Shown in pieces: positions 8,488 through 16,820 of a stretch of 64,000 bases of DNA. The notes beneath the pieces were generated by a model, which saw only the letters and a program-made list of their open reading frames with translations, had not been told where the DNA came from and made no database searches. Source of the DNA: NCEH01 sp043195195. GTDB taxonomy: Bacteria; Pseudomonadota; Alphaproteobacteria; Rhizobiales; Xanthobacteraceae. The stretch is taken from NCBI RefSeq assembly GCF_043195195.1, contig NZ_JBAFWT010000027.1, positions 14,475-78,474 of the forward strand. The letters run 5' to 3'. The translations under genes and the position numbers were made by a program. The stretch's first letter is position 1. Each line of letters opens with the position of its first letter.

Positions 8488-10035
8488 ATGACCCGAATTC
8501 TCGCTTCCCGTACCTCGCGGCGCCTGCTGCTTCTCGCCTGCACCCTGCTCGCCGCGGGGCCGGCGCACGCCATCAACGGCAAGCCGGCCGTGGACCGCGA
8601 GACCGTGGTCATGGCGGTCAGCAAGGAGATCGCCAATCTCGACGGGCAGGTCACCGCGAGCGGGGATTCCCAGCGCTACGGCTGGCAGCTCTATGACACG
8701 CTCTACGCCCTCGACAAGAGCGGCAAGCCGGCGCCGAGCCTTGCGGTGAGCTACGAAATCTCGCCGGACCATCTGACCTATACGTTCAAGCTGCGGCCGA
8801 ACGTGAAGTTTCACAACGGCGCCGTGATGACGGCGGAAGACGTGAAATATTCCATGGAGCGCATCCTCGACCCCGCCGTGAAAAGCACGCGGCGGCCCTC
8901 GTTCGCCTCCATCATCGCCAGCGTCGAGGCGCCTTCGCCCGATACGGTCGTGTTCCATCTGTCGAAGCCGGACGGGGCATTCCTCAACAAGGTCACCGGC
9001 TATCTCTTCATCGTGCCGAAGGCCTACACGCAGGGGCTGGGCTCGCCCGAGGCGTTCGCCCGCGCGCCCGTCGGCACCGGGCCGTACAAGTTCGTCGAGC
9101 AGAAGATCGGCCAGTCCGTGACGCTGGATCGCTTCGACGATTATTTCGGCCCCAAGCCCGGCATCAAGCGGCTGATCTTCCGCCTCATCGAGGAGCCGAG
9201 CAGCCGCGTCAACGCCCTGCTCGCCGGCGAAGTCGACATGAGCGACGGCATTCCCACCGTCGACGTCGAGCGCCTCAAGAAGACGCCCGGCCTGTCGGTC
9301 GTGGCGCTGCCCATCGGCAGCCCGCTGGCGGTGCGGATCTATTCCAACGATCCCGCCTCCCCGCTCGCCAATCCGAAGGTGCGGCTGGCGCTCAATTACG
9401 GTCTCGACATCAACGCGCTGATCAAGAGCGTGCTGCACGGGGTCGGCGCGCCGCTCTCCAGCTACATCTCGTCCTATTATCCCTATGGGGTGAACAAGGA
9501 TCTGAAGCCGTACGGCTACGATCCCGCCAAGGCCAAGCAATTGCTGAAGGAAGCCGGTTTCCCGAACGGCTTCGACACCACCATCTACAGCTCCAGCGAC
9601 TGGCCCAAGGAGATCGCCGAGACGGTGGCCGCCTATTGGTCGCAGATCGGCGTGCGGGCGAAGATCCAGCGCATCGACTATGCCGCCTGGAGCCGACTCA
9701 ACAACACCCATAAGAGCGGCCCGCTGACGCTCATGCAGATGTCCAACGCCATCTCCGATCCGATCCATCCGGTCTCGGGCGCGGCGAGCAAGGACGGCAC
9801 CTGGTCCGATTATTCCAACCCGCAGGTCGAAGCCCTGCTCACCGAGGTCAACACCAAGGTGGACGTGGCCGATCGCGACCGCATCTTCCAGCAGATCGGC
9901 AAGGTCCTGCGCGACGATGCCCAGTCCGTGCTGCTGACCGAGCTGATCTATGTCTTCGGCAAGGATTCCGACCTCGTCTGGGACCCCCAGGCCGGCATCG
10001 CCTGGTACGACCTGAGGACCTTGTCGTGGAAATGA
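8488..10035 (+). CDS. ABC transporter substrate-binding protein, family 5 (paralogue of the 6022 gene)
   Basis: 515 residues with a clear signal peptide (SRRLLLLACTLLAAGPAHA). It shares long identical stretches with the 6022-7572 product (ITASGDS/VTASGDS, YDTLYALD, SYEISPD, RIDYAAWSRLNNTHK), so the two are recent paralogues by eye. This copy is directly ahead of the permease genes (65 bp) and is likely the first gene of the dpp-like operon that runs to 15839. The two receptors may bind different relatives of the same solute. Signature of family 5 ABC receptors (SBP_bac_5) is clear; specificity cannot be assigned. Confidence 0.92.
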   Translation: MTRILASRTSRRLLLLACTLLAAGPAHAINGKPAVDRETVVMAVSKEIANLDGQVTASGDSQRYGWQLYDTLYALDKSGKPAPSLAVSYEISPDHLTYTFKLRPNVKFHNGAVMTAEDVKYSMERILDPAVKSTRRPSFASIIASVEAPSPDTVVFHLSKPDGAFLNKVTGYLFIVPKAYTQGLGSPEAFARAPVGTGPYKFVEQKIGQSVTLDRFDDYFGPKPGIKRLIFRLIEEPSSRVNALLAGEVDMSDGIPTVDVERLKKTPGLSVVALPIGSPLAVRIYSNDPASPLANPKVRLALNYGLDINALIKSVLHGVGAPLSSYISSYYPYGVNKDLKPYGYDPAKAKQLLKEAGFPNGFDTTIYSSSDWPKEIAETVAAYWSQIGVRAKIQRIDYAAWSRLNNTHKSGPLTLMQMSNAISDPIHPVSGAASKDGTWSDYSNPQVEALLTEVNTKVDVADRDRIFQQIGKVLRDDAQSVLLTELIYVFGKDSDLVWDPQAGIAWYDLRTLSWK

Positions 10036-10100
10036 GCGCGCCCACGCCCCGGCATCCGCGCCGCCGCCGTGCCGGCGGCCCGGCGGGGGAGAGCTGAACC

Positions 10101-11018
10101 ATGCCGCGATATCTGTTTCAGCGCCTGGTCCAGGCGGTGGTCACGATCCTGATCGTCACGCTGATCATCTTCGTGATCGTCCGGCTCATCGGCGATCCCA
10201 CCCATCTGATGCTTCCGCCCGAGGCCACCGAGGCCGACCGCGAGCTGCTGCGCCACCAGATGGGCCTCTCCGATCCGGTGATCGTGCAATACGGCCGCTT
10301 CCTCCTCGGCCTGCTGCACGGCGATCTCGGCATGTCCTACCGCTTCAGCCGGCCCGCGCTCGACGTGGTGATGGAGCGGATCGGCCCGACCTTGATCCTC
10401 ACCATGTCGTCGCTCGGCCTTGGAATCCTGGTCGGCGTGCCGCTCGGCGTCGCCTCCGCGGTGCGGCCGGACAGCTGGATCGACCTCGTCGCCAAGCTCG
10501 TGGCCCTGCTCGGCCAGGCGGCGCCGCCGTTCTTCTTCGGCCTGGTGCTGGTGCTGTTCCTCTCGGTCCATCTCGGCCTGCTGCCGACCAGCGGCTACGG
10601 CGGCATTCAACATCTGGTCATGCCCGCCGTGGCCCTCGGCTGGTATTCGTCCGCCGGGCTGATGCGCCTCACGCGCTCGAACATGCTGGAAGTGCTGGGC
10701 TCGGAATATGTGAAGATGGCCCGCATCAAGGGCCTGCCCGAGCGGGTGGTGATCTACAAGCACGCGCTGAAGAACGCCGCCCTGCCGGTGCTCACCTTCG
10801 CCTCGCTGCAGTTCGGCATTCTCATGGGCGGGGCAGTGTCGATCGAATCCGTGTTCGCCTGGCCCGGCATGGGCAAGCTGATCCTCGATTCCATCGCCAA
10901 CCTCGACTACACGGTCGTGCAGGCGGCGGTGACCGTTGCGGCGGTGATCTTCACCTTGATCAATCTCGCCGTCGACATGCTCTACGCCTATATCGATCCG
11001 CGGATCCGCTATGCTTGA
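10101..11018 (+). CDS. ABC transporter permease, DppB/OppB type
   Basis: 305 residues, about six transmembrane helices, starting with the typical MPRYLFQRLVQAVVTILIVTLIIF first helix region. The cytoplasmic EAA loop, which contacts the ATPases, is visible around EYVKMARIKGLPERVVIYKHALKNA. The PTHLMLPPEAT loop after helix 1 and the GDLGMSYRF segment are usual for this family. Inner-membrane component of the importer encoded with the next three genes. It overlaps the next permease gene by 8 bp, indicating co-translation. Confidence 0.93.
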   Translation: MPRYLFQRLVQAVVTILIVTLIIFVIVRLIGDPTHLMLPPEATEADRELLRHQMGLSDPVIVQYGRFLLGLLHGDLGMSYRFSRPALDVVMERIGPTLILTMSSLGLGILVGVPLGVASAVRPDSWIDLVAKLVALLGQAAPPFFFGLVLVLFLSVHLGLLPTSGYGGIQHLVMPAVALGWYSSAGLMRLTRSNMLEVLGSEYVKMARIKGLPERVVIYKHALKNAALPVLTFASLQFGILMGGAVSIESVFAWPGMGKLILDSIANLDYTVVQAAVTVAAVIFTLINLAVDMLYAYIDPRIRYA

Positions 11019-11916
11019 GCACGCGCATCCGCACCCCGACATCGTGCGCACCGGCAAGCGCGACACCTCGCTGCCGTGCGACACCTCCGCGTTCCGCCCC
11101 AACATGGCGGCGCGGGTCCAGCTGTGGGGCTCGCTGGCCCTGCTGGTGGTGATCTTCGGCAGCGCCATCTGCGCGCCGCTGGTGGCACCCTTCGATCCCA
11201 ACGCCATCGCCCTCGACGCCTCGCTGCAACCGCCGTCCGCGCTGCATTGGCTCGGCACCGACCAGCTCGGGCGGGACATTCTCTCGCGCATCATCTGGGG
11301 CGCGCAGATCTCGCTGTTCATCGCCTTCTGCGCGGTCGCGCTCGCCGGGGCGGCGGGCACCGCCATCGGCCTCGTCGCCGGCTATCTCGGCGGCGCGGCG
11401 GACCGCCTCGTCATGTGGCTCGCCGACGTGCAATTCTCGCTGCCGGCGGTGATCCTGGCGCTGGTGCTGGTGGGCGCGGTGGGGCCGAGCTTCACCAACA
11501 TCATCGTCGTCCTCAGCCTCGCCAACTGGGCGCGGTTCGCCCGCGTGGTGCGCAGCGAGGCGCTCTCCCTCAAGTCCCGCGACTTCGTCCTGCTGGCGCG
11601 GCTCGGTGGCGCCGGCCCGGTGCGCATCATCGTCCAGCACATCGCGCCCAACGTGCTGAACACCTTCATCGTTCTGGCGACCCTGGACCTCGGCCTGATC
11701 ATCATCCTCGAAGCGACGCTGAGCTTCCTCGGCCTCGGCGTGCAGCCGCCCGATCCCTCCTGGGGCACCATGATCGCGGACGGCCGCGGCTATCTCGACC
11801 GCGCGTGGTGGATCTCCATCATGCCCGGCTGCGTGCTCATGGCGACGGTGCTGTGCGGCAACCTGCTCGGCGACGCCTTGCGCGACCGCCTCAACCCAAC
11901 GGTGCGTGCGCGGTGA
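11011..11916 (+). CDS. ABC transporter permease, DppC/OppC type
   Basis: 301 residues with about six helices. The family loop HWLGTDQLGRDILSRIIWGAQISL follows the first helix, and the EAA motif is in SRDFVLLARLGGAGPVRIIVQHIAPN. It heterodimerises with the preceding DppB-type permease. It begins inside the end of that gene and ends in a GTGA/ATG junction with the ATPase gene. The hydrophilic N-terminal 30 residues (DIVRTGKRDTSLPCDTS) before the first helix are ordinary for this subunit. Confidence 0.93.
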   Translation: MLEHAHPHPDIVRTGKRDTSLPCDTSAFRPNMAARVQLWGSLALLVVIFGSAICAPLVAPFDPNAIALDASLQPPSALHWLGTDQLGRDILSRIIWGAQISLFIAFCAVALAGAAGTAIGLVAGYLGGAADRLVMWLADVQFSLPAVILALVLVGAVGPSFTNIIVVLSLANWARFARVVRSEALSLKSRDFVLLARLGGAGPVRIIVQHIAPNVLNTFIVLATLDLGLIIILEATLSFLGLGVQPPDPSWGTMIADGRGYLDRAWWISIMPGCVLMATVLCGNLLGDALRDRLNPTVRAR

Positions 11917-11918
11917 CG

Positions 11919-12905
11919 ATGGCCATGTCCGAACTCCTCCGCGTGGAGAACCTCACCACCTGGCTGACGACGCGCTCCGGCGTGGTCGCGGCTGTGGACG
12001 ACGTCAGCTTCTCGGTGCGGGCGGGAGAAACCCTCGCGCTGGTGGGCGAGTCGGGCTCGGGCAAGAGCATGACCTGCCTGTCGGTGATGCAATTGCTGCC
12101 GGCGAGCGGACGCGTCGCGGGCGGCAGCATCCGCCTCGACGGCGACGATCTCCTGCGCAAGCCGGCGAAAGCCATGCAGTCGGTCCGCGGCAGCCAGATC
12201 GGCATGGTGCTGCAGGACCCCATGACCTCGCTGAACCCGCTCTACACGGTGGAGGAGCAGATCGGCGAGGTGTTCCGCTATCGCATGGGCATCAGGGACC
12301 GCGCCGAACGCCGCCGGCGGGTGATCGAGGTGCTCAAGCAGGTGCGGATCCCGGCGCCGGAGGAGCGGATGTTCGCCTATCCGCACCAGCTCAGCGGCGG
12401 CATGCGCCAGCGCGTGGCGATCGCCATCAACCTCGCCTGCTCGCCCCGCCTGCTGATCGCCGACGAGCCGACGACCGCCCTCGATATCACGGTTCAGCAA
12501 CAGATCCTCTCCCTGCTGCGCGAGCTGCAGCGGGAGACCAACATGGCGATCATCCTGGTGACCCACGATCTGCACGCGGTGGAGCGCTTCTGCGATTCCG
12601 TCGCCATCATGTATGCCGGGCGCATCGTCGAGCAGGGGCCGGTGGCGGCGGTGTTCGAGCGGCCGGCGCATCCCTATACCGAGGGCCTGCTGCGCGCCCT
12701 GCCCCGGCTGGGCCAGGACCGCGAGCGCCTCGCCCTGATCCCGGGCCAGCCTCCCGCGCTCGCCGACCTCCCGCCCGGCTGCCGCTTCGCGCCGCGCTGC
12801 GCCTATGCCGACGACACCTGCCGCGCGCAATACCCCGAATGGTTCGCAACCGTCTCGCCGCCGCGCCGGGTGGCGTGCTGGCGCGCGCCGGAGCGCCTCG
12901 CATGA
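11919..12905 (+). CDS. ABC transporter ATP-binding protein, DppD/OppD type
   Basis: 328 residues from ATG 11919; a GTG at 11913 overlapping the previous stop, or ATG 11925, are alternatives. Walker A is GESGSGKS, the signature is LSGGMRQR, and Walker B is LLIADEPTTALD, followed by the H-loop THDLHAVE. The C-terminal oligopeptide-transporter domain has PPGCRFAPRC with its cysteine cluster. Couples ATP hydrolysis to import with the DppF-type partner. It overlaps the next gene by 4 bp (ATGA at 12902-12905). Confidence 0.92.
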   Translation: MAMSELLRVENLTTWLTTRSGVVAAVDDVSFSVRAGETLALVGESGSGKSMTCLSVMQLLPASGRVAGGSIRLDGDDLLRKPAKAMQSVRGSQIGMVLQDPMTSLNPLYTVEEQIGEVFRYRMGIRDRAERRRRVIEVLKQVRIPAPEERMFAYPHQLSGGMRQRVAIAINLACSPRLLIADEPTTALDITVQQQILSLLRELQRETNMAIILVTHDLHAVERFCDSVAIMYAGRIVEQGPVAAVFERPAHPYTEGLLRALPRLGQDRERLALIPGQPPALADLPPGCRFAPRCAYADDTCRAQYPEWFATVSPPRRVACWRAPERLA

Positions 12906-13882
12906 CCGCCCCGTTCATCGAGGTCCGGGACCTCAGGAAATCCTACATGGTCCGCCGCGGCATGTTCGGCAGCAGCCGCGAGCTGCGCGCCGTCGCGGGA
13001 ATTTCGTTCGCGATTCCGGAGGGTTCGACCTTCGGCCTGGTCGGGGAATCCGGCTCCGGCAAGACCACGACGGCGAAGATGATCATGGGCGCCGAGGCCC
13101 CGACCGGCGGCTCGATCACCATCGCCAACCAGGACATGACCGCCCATATCAAATCCGATGCCGCATTCCGCCGGATTCTGCAGCCGGTGCTCCAAGACCC
13201 CTATAGCTCCCTGAGCCCGCGCATGCGGGCGGGCCGCATCATCGACGAGCCGATCCGCATCCACGGCACCATCGCCGGCGCCTCCGCGCGCAATGAGAAG
13301 GTGCGCGAACTGCTGCAACTGGTCGGCCTGCCGCCGGAAGCCGCCTATCGCTATCCCAGCGAGATGAGCGGCGGCCAGCGCCAGCGGGTCGCCATCGCCC
13401 GCGCCCTGTCGCTGGAGCCGCGCTGCATCGTCCTCGACGAGCCGGTGTCGGCGCTCGACGTCTCGATCCAGGCGCAGATCCTCAACCTGCTGAAGGACCT
13501 GCAGCGCGACCTGCAACTCACCTTCCTGCTGATCTCCCATGACCTCGCCATCGTCTCCCACATGAACAGCCAGATCGGCGTCATGTATCTCGGCCGGTTG
13601 GTGGAAGTCGGTGCGCGCGCGGCGATCCTCAAGGATGCGCGCCATCCCTACACCCTCGCGCTGATCGCCGGCGCCACCCCCGGCGCCCCGCAGGCGGCGA
13701 TGGTGGACGGGGAGATCCCCTCGCCCCTCAATCCGCCCTCGGGCTGCCCCTTCCATACCCGCTGCCGGCTCGCCGCCGACATCTGTCGCACGGACCCGCC
13801 GGACCTGAAGCAGGTCGGCCCGGAGCACCGGGTGGCCTGCCACTTCTCAGACACAAGCAGAACGGAGCTCAGCCATGCTTGA
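12902..13882 (+). CDS. ABC transporter ATP-binding protein, DppF/OppF type
   Basis: 326 residues. Walker A GESGSGKTT, signature MSGGQRQR, Walker B CIVLDEPVSALD, and the H-loop SHDLAIVSHM are intact; the C-terminal PSGCPFHTRC cysteine motif is present. Start ATG 12902 lies in the ATGA overlap with the upstream ATPase gene. It overlaps the following monooxygenase/dehydrogenase-like gene by 8 bp, so transporter and catabolic genes are translationally linked, strong evidence that this transporter feeds the pathway encoded here. Confidence 0.92.
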   Translation: MTAPFIEVRDLRKSYMVRRGMFGSSRELRAVAGISFAIPEGSTFGLVGESGSGKTTTAKMIMGAEAPTGGSITIANQDMTAHIKSDAAFRRILQPVLQDPYSSLSPRMRAGRIIDEPIRIHGTIAGASARNEKVRELLQLVGLPPEAAYRYPSEMSGGQRQRVAIARALSLEPRCIVLDEPVSALDVSIQAQILNLLKDLQRDLQLTFLLISHDLAIVSHMNSQIGVMYLGRLVEVGARAAILKDARHPYTLALIAGATPGAPQAAMVDGEIPSPLNPPSGCPFHTRCRLAADICRTDPPDLKQVGPEHRVACHFSDTSRTELSHA

Positions 13883-15065
13883 CCGCAGCCCAAACATTGC
13901 CGCGTTCGATCCCGCAGCGGCGCTGGAAACCGCCGAAATGAAGGAACTGCGGCACCTCGCGGAAACCGACTTCCGGGCGCGTGGACGCGCCTATGACGAA
14001 AACTGCTCCATGCCCATGGATAACATCCGCGACCTGCACGAGCGCGGCTGGCTGATGACCACGGTCAGCACGGCGAACGGCGGGCGCGGCAGCAATCTCG
14101 ACAGCGAGGATCCCGCGACCTACCTCCAGGCGCTGCGCACCATCGCGCGCGGCTGCAGCGGCACGGCGCATTGCTACCAGGTGACGAACCACACCGCATG
14201 GTGCCTGGAGCAGGTGGGCACGAAGCGCCAGCAGGAGAAGTTCCTCGCCCCGATGCGCGAGCGCCCGTTCCTCGGTGCGTTCGTCGGCAGCGAGCCCAAG
14301 CGCAAGCACATGTACCAGATGACCACCACCGCCCGCAGGGTGGACGGCGGCTATGTGGTGAACGGCGAGAAGAACTACGCCACCAACGGCGAGACCATGG
14401 GCTTCGCCATCATCTTCGCCGCCATCGAGGGGGTCGAGGACTACAATTTGAACCACCAGATGTTCATCATCGAGCCGGACATGCCCGGCGTGACCATGGA
14501 CCATACCTGGTACCGGCCCAACGGCATGCGGGCCGCCCCCTCGCCCATCATCTATCTCAAGGACGTGTTCGTGCCGGACGAGAACGTGCTGGGCGAGCCC
14601 GGCACCTATCCGCGCCAGCGCTGGCAGGGCAAGTTCCACCTCGGCTTCACCGCCAATTATCTCGGCACCGCGGAAGGCATGTACGACTGGTTCCTCGACT
14701 ATGTGCGCCAGCGCGGCCGGGGCAAGGACGGCATCATGCAGATGCGCACCGGGGAGATGAAGATCGCCCTCGACGGCGCCCGCGCGCTGTTCCACCAGGC
14801 GATCTCCTCCTGGAAGACCAAGCCGGTGGTGGAGGCGGAGCTGATCTCCATGAGCGCGAAATCGCTCGCCGCGCACGTCGCCTTCGAGCTGTCGCACAAG
14901 ATCATTCATTGCGCGGGCTCCACCTCGCTGTTCGACGAGTTTCCGCTCGCCCGCGCCCTGCGCGACCTGGAAACCCACGTGCTGCACGCCGGCCATGATC
15001 GCACCGCGCAGATCATCGGGCAGGCGCAGCTCGGCGAGACCTTCGATTCGACGCTCCAGCGCTAG
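13875..15065 (+). CDS. Acyl-CoA dehydrogenase-fold flavoprotein, probably a DszC/HpaB-like monooxygenase
   Basis: 396 residues of the acyl-CoA dehydrogenase fold (N-terminal helical domain, central beta domain with NGEKNYATNGE, C-terminal helical bundle). It lacks the acidic base at both usual positions: the helix where branched-chain enzymes have Glu reads KFHLGFTANYLG, and the C-terminal YEGT segment is absent. Instead the C-terminus has ALRDLETHVLHAGHDRTAQ, with the Arg and His-Asp pattern seen in flavin-dependent monooxygenases of this fold. I therefore expect hydroxylation or sulfoxidation rather than desaturation; that is inference. Start ATG 13875 overlaps the DppF-type gene by 8 bp. 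A flavin reductase partner, if needed, is not in the window. Confidence 0.8.
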   Translation: MLDRSPNIAAFDPAAALETAEMKELRHLAETDFRARGRAYDENCSMPMDNIRDLHERGWLMTTVSTANGGRGSNLDSEDPATYLQALRTIARGCSGTAHCYQVTNHTAWCLEQVGTKRQQEKFLAPMRERPFLGAFVGSEPKRKHMYQMTTTARRVDGGYVVNGEKNYATNGETMGFAIIFAAIEGVEDYNLNHQMFIIEPDMPGVTMDHTWYRPNGMRAAPSPIIYLKDVFVPDENVLGEPGTYPRQRWQGKFHLGFTANYLGTAEGMYDWFLDYVRQRGRGKDGIMQMRTGEMKIALDGARALFHQAISSWKTKPVVEAELISMSAKSLAAHVAFELSHKIIHCAGSTSLFDEFPLARALRDLETHVLHAGHDRTAQIIGQAQLGETFDSTLQR

Positions 15066-15074
15066 ACCGCGCCG

Positions 15075-15839
15075 ATGCCGAACCTCGTAGAGACGGGACG
15101 CGACGGCGCGGTCGCGATCCTGACGCTGAACCAGCCCGCGCGGCGCAACCCGCTGTCGCGGGCGATGCGCGCGGCGCTGCTGGATGCGGTCGAGCGCGCG
15201 AACGGCGAGGATGCGGTGCGCGCCATCGTCCTCACCGGGGCCGGCGGCACCTTCTCCTCCGGCGGCGACCTCGGCGACATGAACGTGGAGACCCTCGCCC
15301 AGGGCCGCGCGCGCCTGATCGACGCGCACCGGCTGGTGAAGGCCGTCATGCAAGCCACAAAGCCGGTGATCGCCGCGGTCGAGGGCTGGGCGGCGGGCGC
15401 CGGCCTCTCGCTCGCGGTCGCTTGCGACACGGTGGTGGCCGCCCAGGACGCCCGCTTCGTCGCGAGCTTTGCAAAGGTGGGGCTGATCGGCGATCTCGGC
15501 CTGCTCCACACCTTGCCCCAGCGCATCGGCCACGGCGCGGCCCGGCAGATGCTGCTCTATGCCCAGCCGGTCGCGGCGGCGGAGGCGCTCGGCCTGGGTC
15601 TCGTCGACCAGCTTGCCGCGCCGGGAGACGCCTTGGCGTGCGCGGTGCGCCATGCCGGGCTGGTCTGCGACCTCGCCCCCCTGCCCCTCGCCATGCACAA
15701 GGCCGTGCTGGCGGCGGGGCTCGACGCGGCCCTGGAGCGCGAGCTGGAGCTGCAATCGGCGCTCTATCTCTCGGCCGACCACCAGGAAGGCAAGCGGGCC
15801 TTCCTCGAAAAGCGCAAGCCGGTATTCCGCGGCGCCTAG
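15075..15839 (+). CDS. Enoyl-CoA hydratase/isomerase (crotonase family)
   Basis: 254 residues. Crotonase-fold marks include the oxyanion-hole segment AGGTFSSGGDLGDM (about 55-68), AAVEGWAAGAGLSLAVACD (about 95-113) and FAKVGLIGDLG with an acidic residue where a catalytic base can sit. It would hydrate or isomerise an unsaturated acyl-CoA. It begins 9 bp after the monooxygenase-like gene and is the last gene of the operon starting at 8488, meeting the convergent ABM gene after 24 bp. Fits a beta-oxidation step downstream of the CoA ligase and acyl-CoA dehydrogenase. Confidence 0.9.
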   Translation: MPNLVETGRDGAVAILTLNQPARRNPLSRAMRAALLDAVERANGEDAVRAIVLTGAGGTFSSGGDLGDMNVETLAQGRARLIDAHRLVKAVMQATKPVIAAVEGWAAGAGLSLAVACDTVVAAQDARFVASFAKVGLIGDLGLLHTLPQRIGHGAARQMLLYAQPVAAAEALGLGLVDQLAAPGDALACAVRHAGLVCDLAPLPLAMHKAVLAAGLDAALERELELQSALYLSADHQEGKRAFLEKRKPVFRGA

Positions 15840-15863
15840 GAGCGGTTGCGCGAAACGCCCGCC

Positions 15864-16820
15864 TTACAACCAGAAGGTGAAGGTGACGATCAGAACGGCA
15901 TAGGTGGCGAGGATGATCGCGGCGCCGCGCAGGTCGTTGGCACGCGAGGGTGCCGGCGGCGACAGCCACCAGGAAAAGCGCGCGCTGGTCCAGGGCACCA
16001 GATAGTTCAGCAGCAGCACGCTCACCACATTGCCGATGAACAGCGCAACCGGAAAGGCAAGCCCCGCCCAGCCGGTCAGCAGCGGGTTCTGCACCGTGAT
16101 CCCGAACAGAAAGACCACCGGGTACAGCAGCATCAGAACCAGCATGTTCTGCTTCCACACCGCCGCCGCCGGCCCCTTGGCGCCGCCGGCGAACCATTGG
16201 TCGAAGCCGGAACGGGCGATGCGGGCGTGGAATTCCTCGGTGAACGGCTCGGCTTCCGCGAGCAGCGCCTTGCGCTCGGGCGAGTTCAGCCAGCCTTGGA
16301 GATTCTCCTCGCTGTCGAACCGCAGGATCGAGAGCCAGTCGTCCTGCACGCCGGGGATCGGCGGCTCGAAGCGATAGCCCTGGAAGCCCGGCGCCTTGCT
16401 CTGGGCCGAGGCGATGCGCTGTTCCCACGCGCGATAGGCCAACTCCTGCCCCGGCTTGACGCGGGTGGAAATCACCGCCGACACCGCCGCCGGCAGCACG
16501 CCGGACCCGCCGTCGGGCACGATATGCACGTCGTCGCGGCCCACCAGCATGGATTGGGCACCGGCGACGCGGGCGAGACGCGCGGGCGAATTCAGCCAGG
16601 CGATGGCGGCGGCGGTGCTTTCGAAGCGCTGCAGGATCACCCAATCCACCTGCGCCGGCGGGCTCGGGCGCATCAGGGTCTGGCCCAGAAATCCCGGCAG
16701 CGCGGCAATGGAGGCGCTGGTCTGCTCCTGCCACACCGAGAACGCCTCCTCGAAGCCGGGCAGCACGCGGGTCTGCGTCACGATGGTGACGGCGGACGAA
16801 GGAGTGGGCGCGCTGCTCAT
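15864..16820 (-). CDS. Double ABM (antibiotic biosynthesis monooxygenase-like) domain protein with C-terminal membrane segments
   Basis: 318 residues: two dimeric-alpha/beta-barrel ABM-like domains (about 10-105 and 115-210; paired features VTIVTQTRVLPGFEEAF and VSAVISTRVKPGQELAY, each followed by LQRFES/ILRFDS and WLNSP) and then three predicted membrane helices (about 228-318). Soluble ABM proteins are heme or quinone monooxygenases or stress proteins; tandem ABM domains with a membrane tail are annotated mostly as hypothetical. Start ATG 16820 overlaps the stop of the molybdenum-hydroxylase gene (ATGA 16817-16820), so it is the last gene of that operon. The membrane anchor may place it near the quinone pool; that is speculation. 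Confidence 0.8.
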   Translation of the reverse strand: MSSAPTPSSAVTIVTQTRVLPGFEEAFSVWQEQTSASIAALPGFLGQTLMRPSPPAQVDWVILQRFESTAAAIAWLNSPARLARVAGAQSMLVGRDDVHIVPDGGSGVLPAAVSAVISTRVKPGQELAYRAWEQRIASAQSKAPGFQGYRFEPPIPGVQDDWLSILRFDSEENLQGWLNSPERKALLAEAEPFTEEFHARIARSGFDQWFAGGAKGPAAAVWKQNMLVLMLLYPVVFLFGITVQNPLLTGWAGLAFPVALFIGNVVSVLLLNYLVPWTSARFSWWLSPPAPSRANDLRGAAIILATYAVLIVTFTFWL

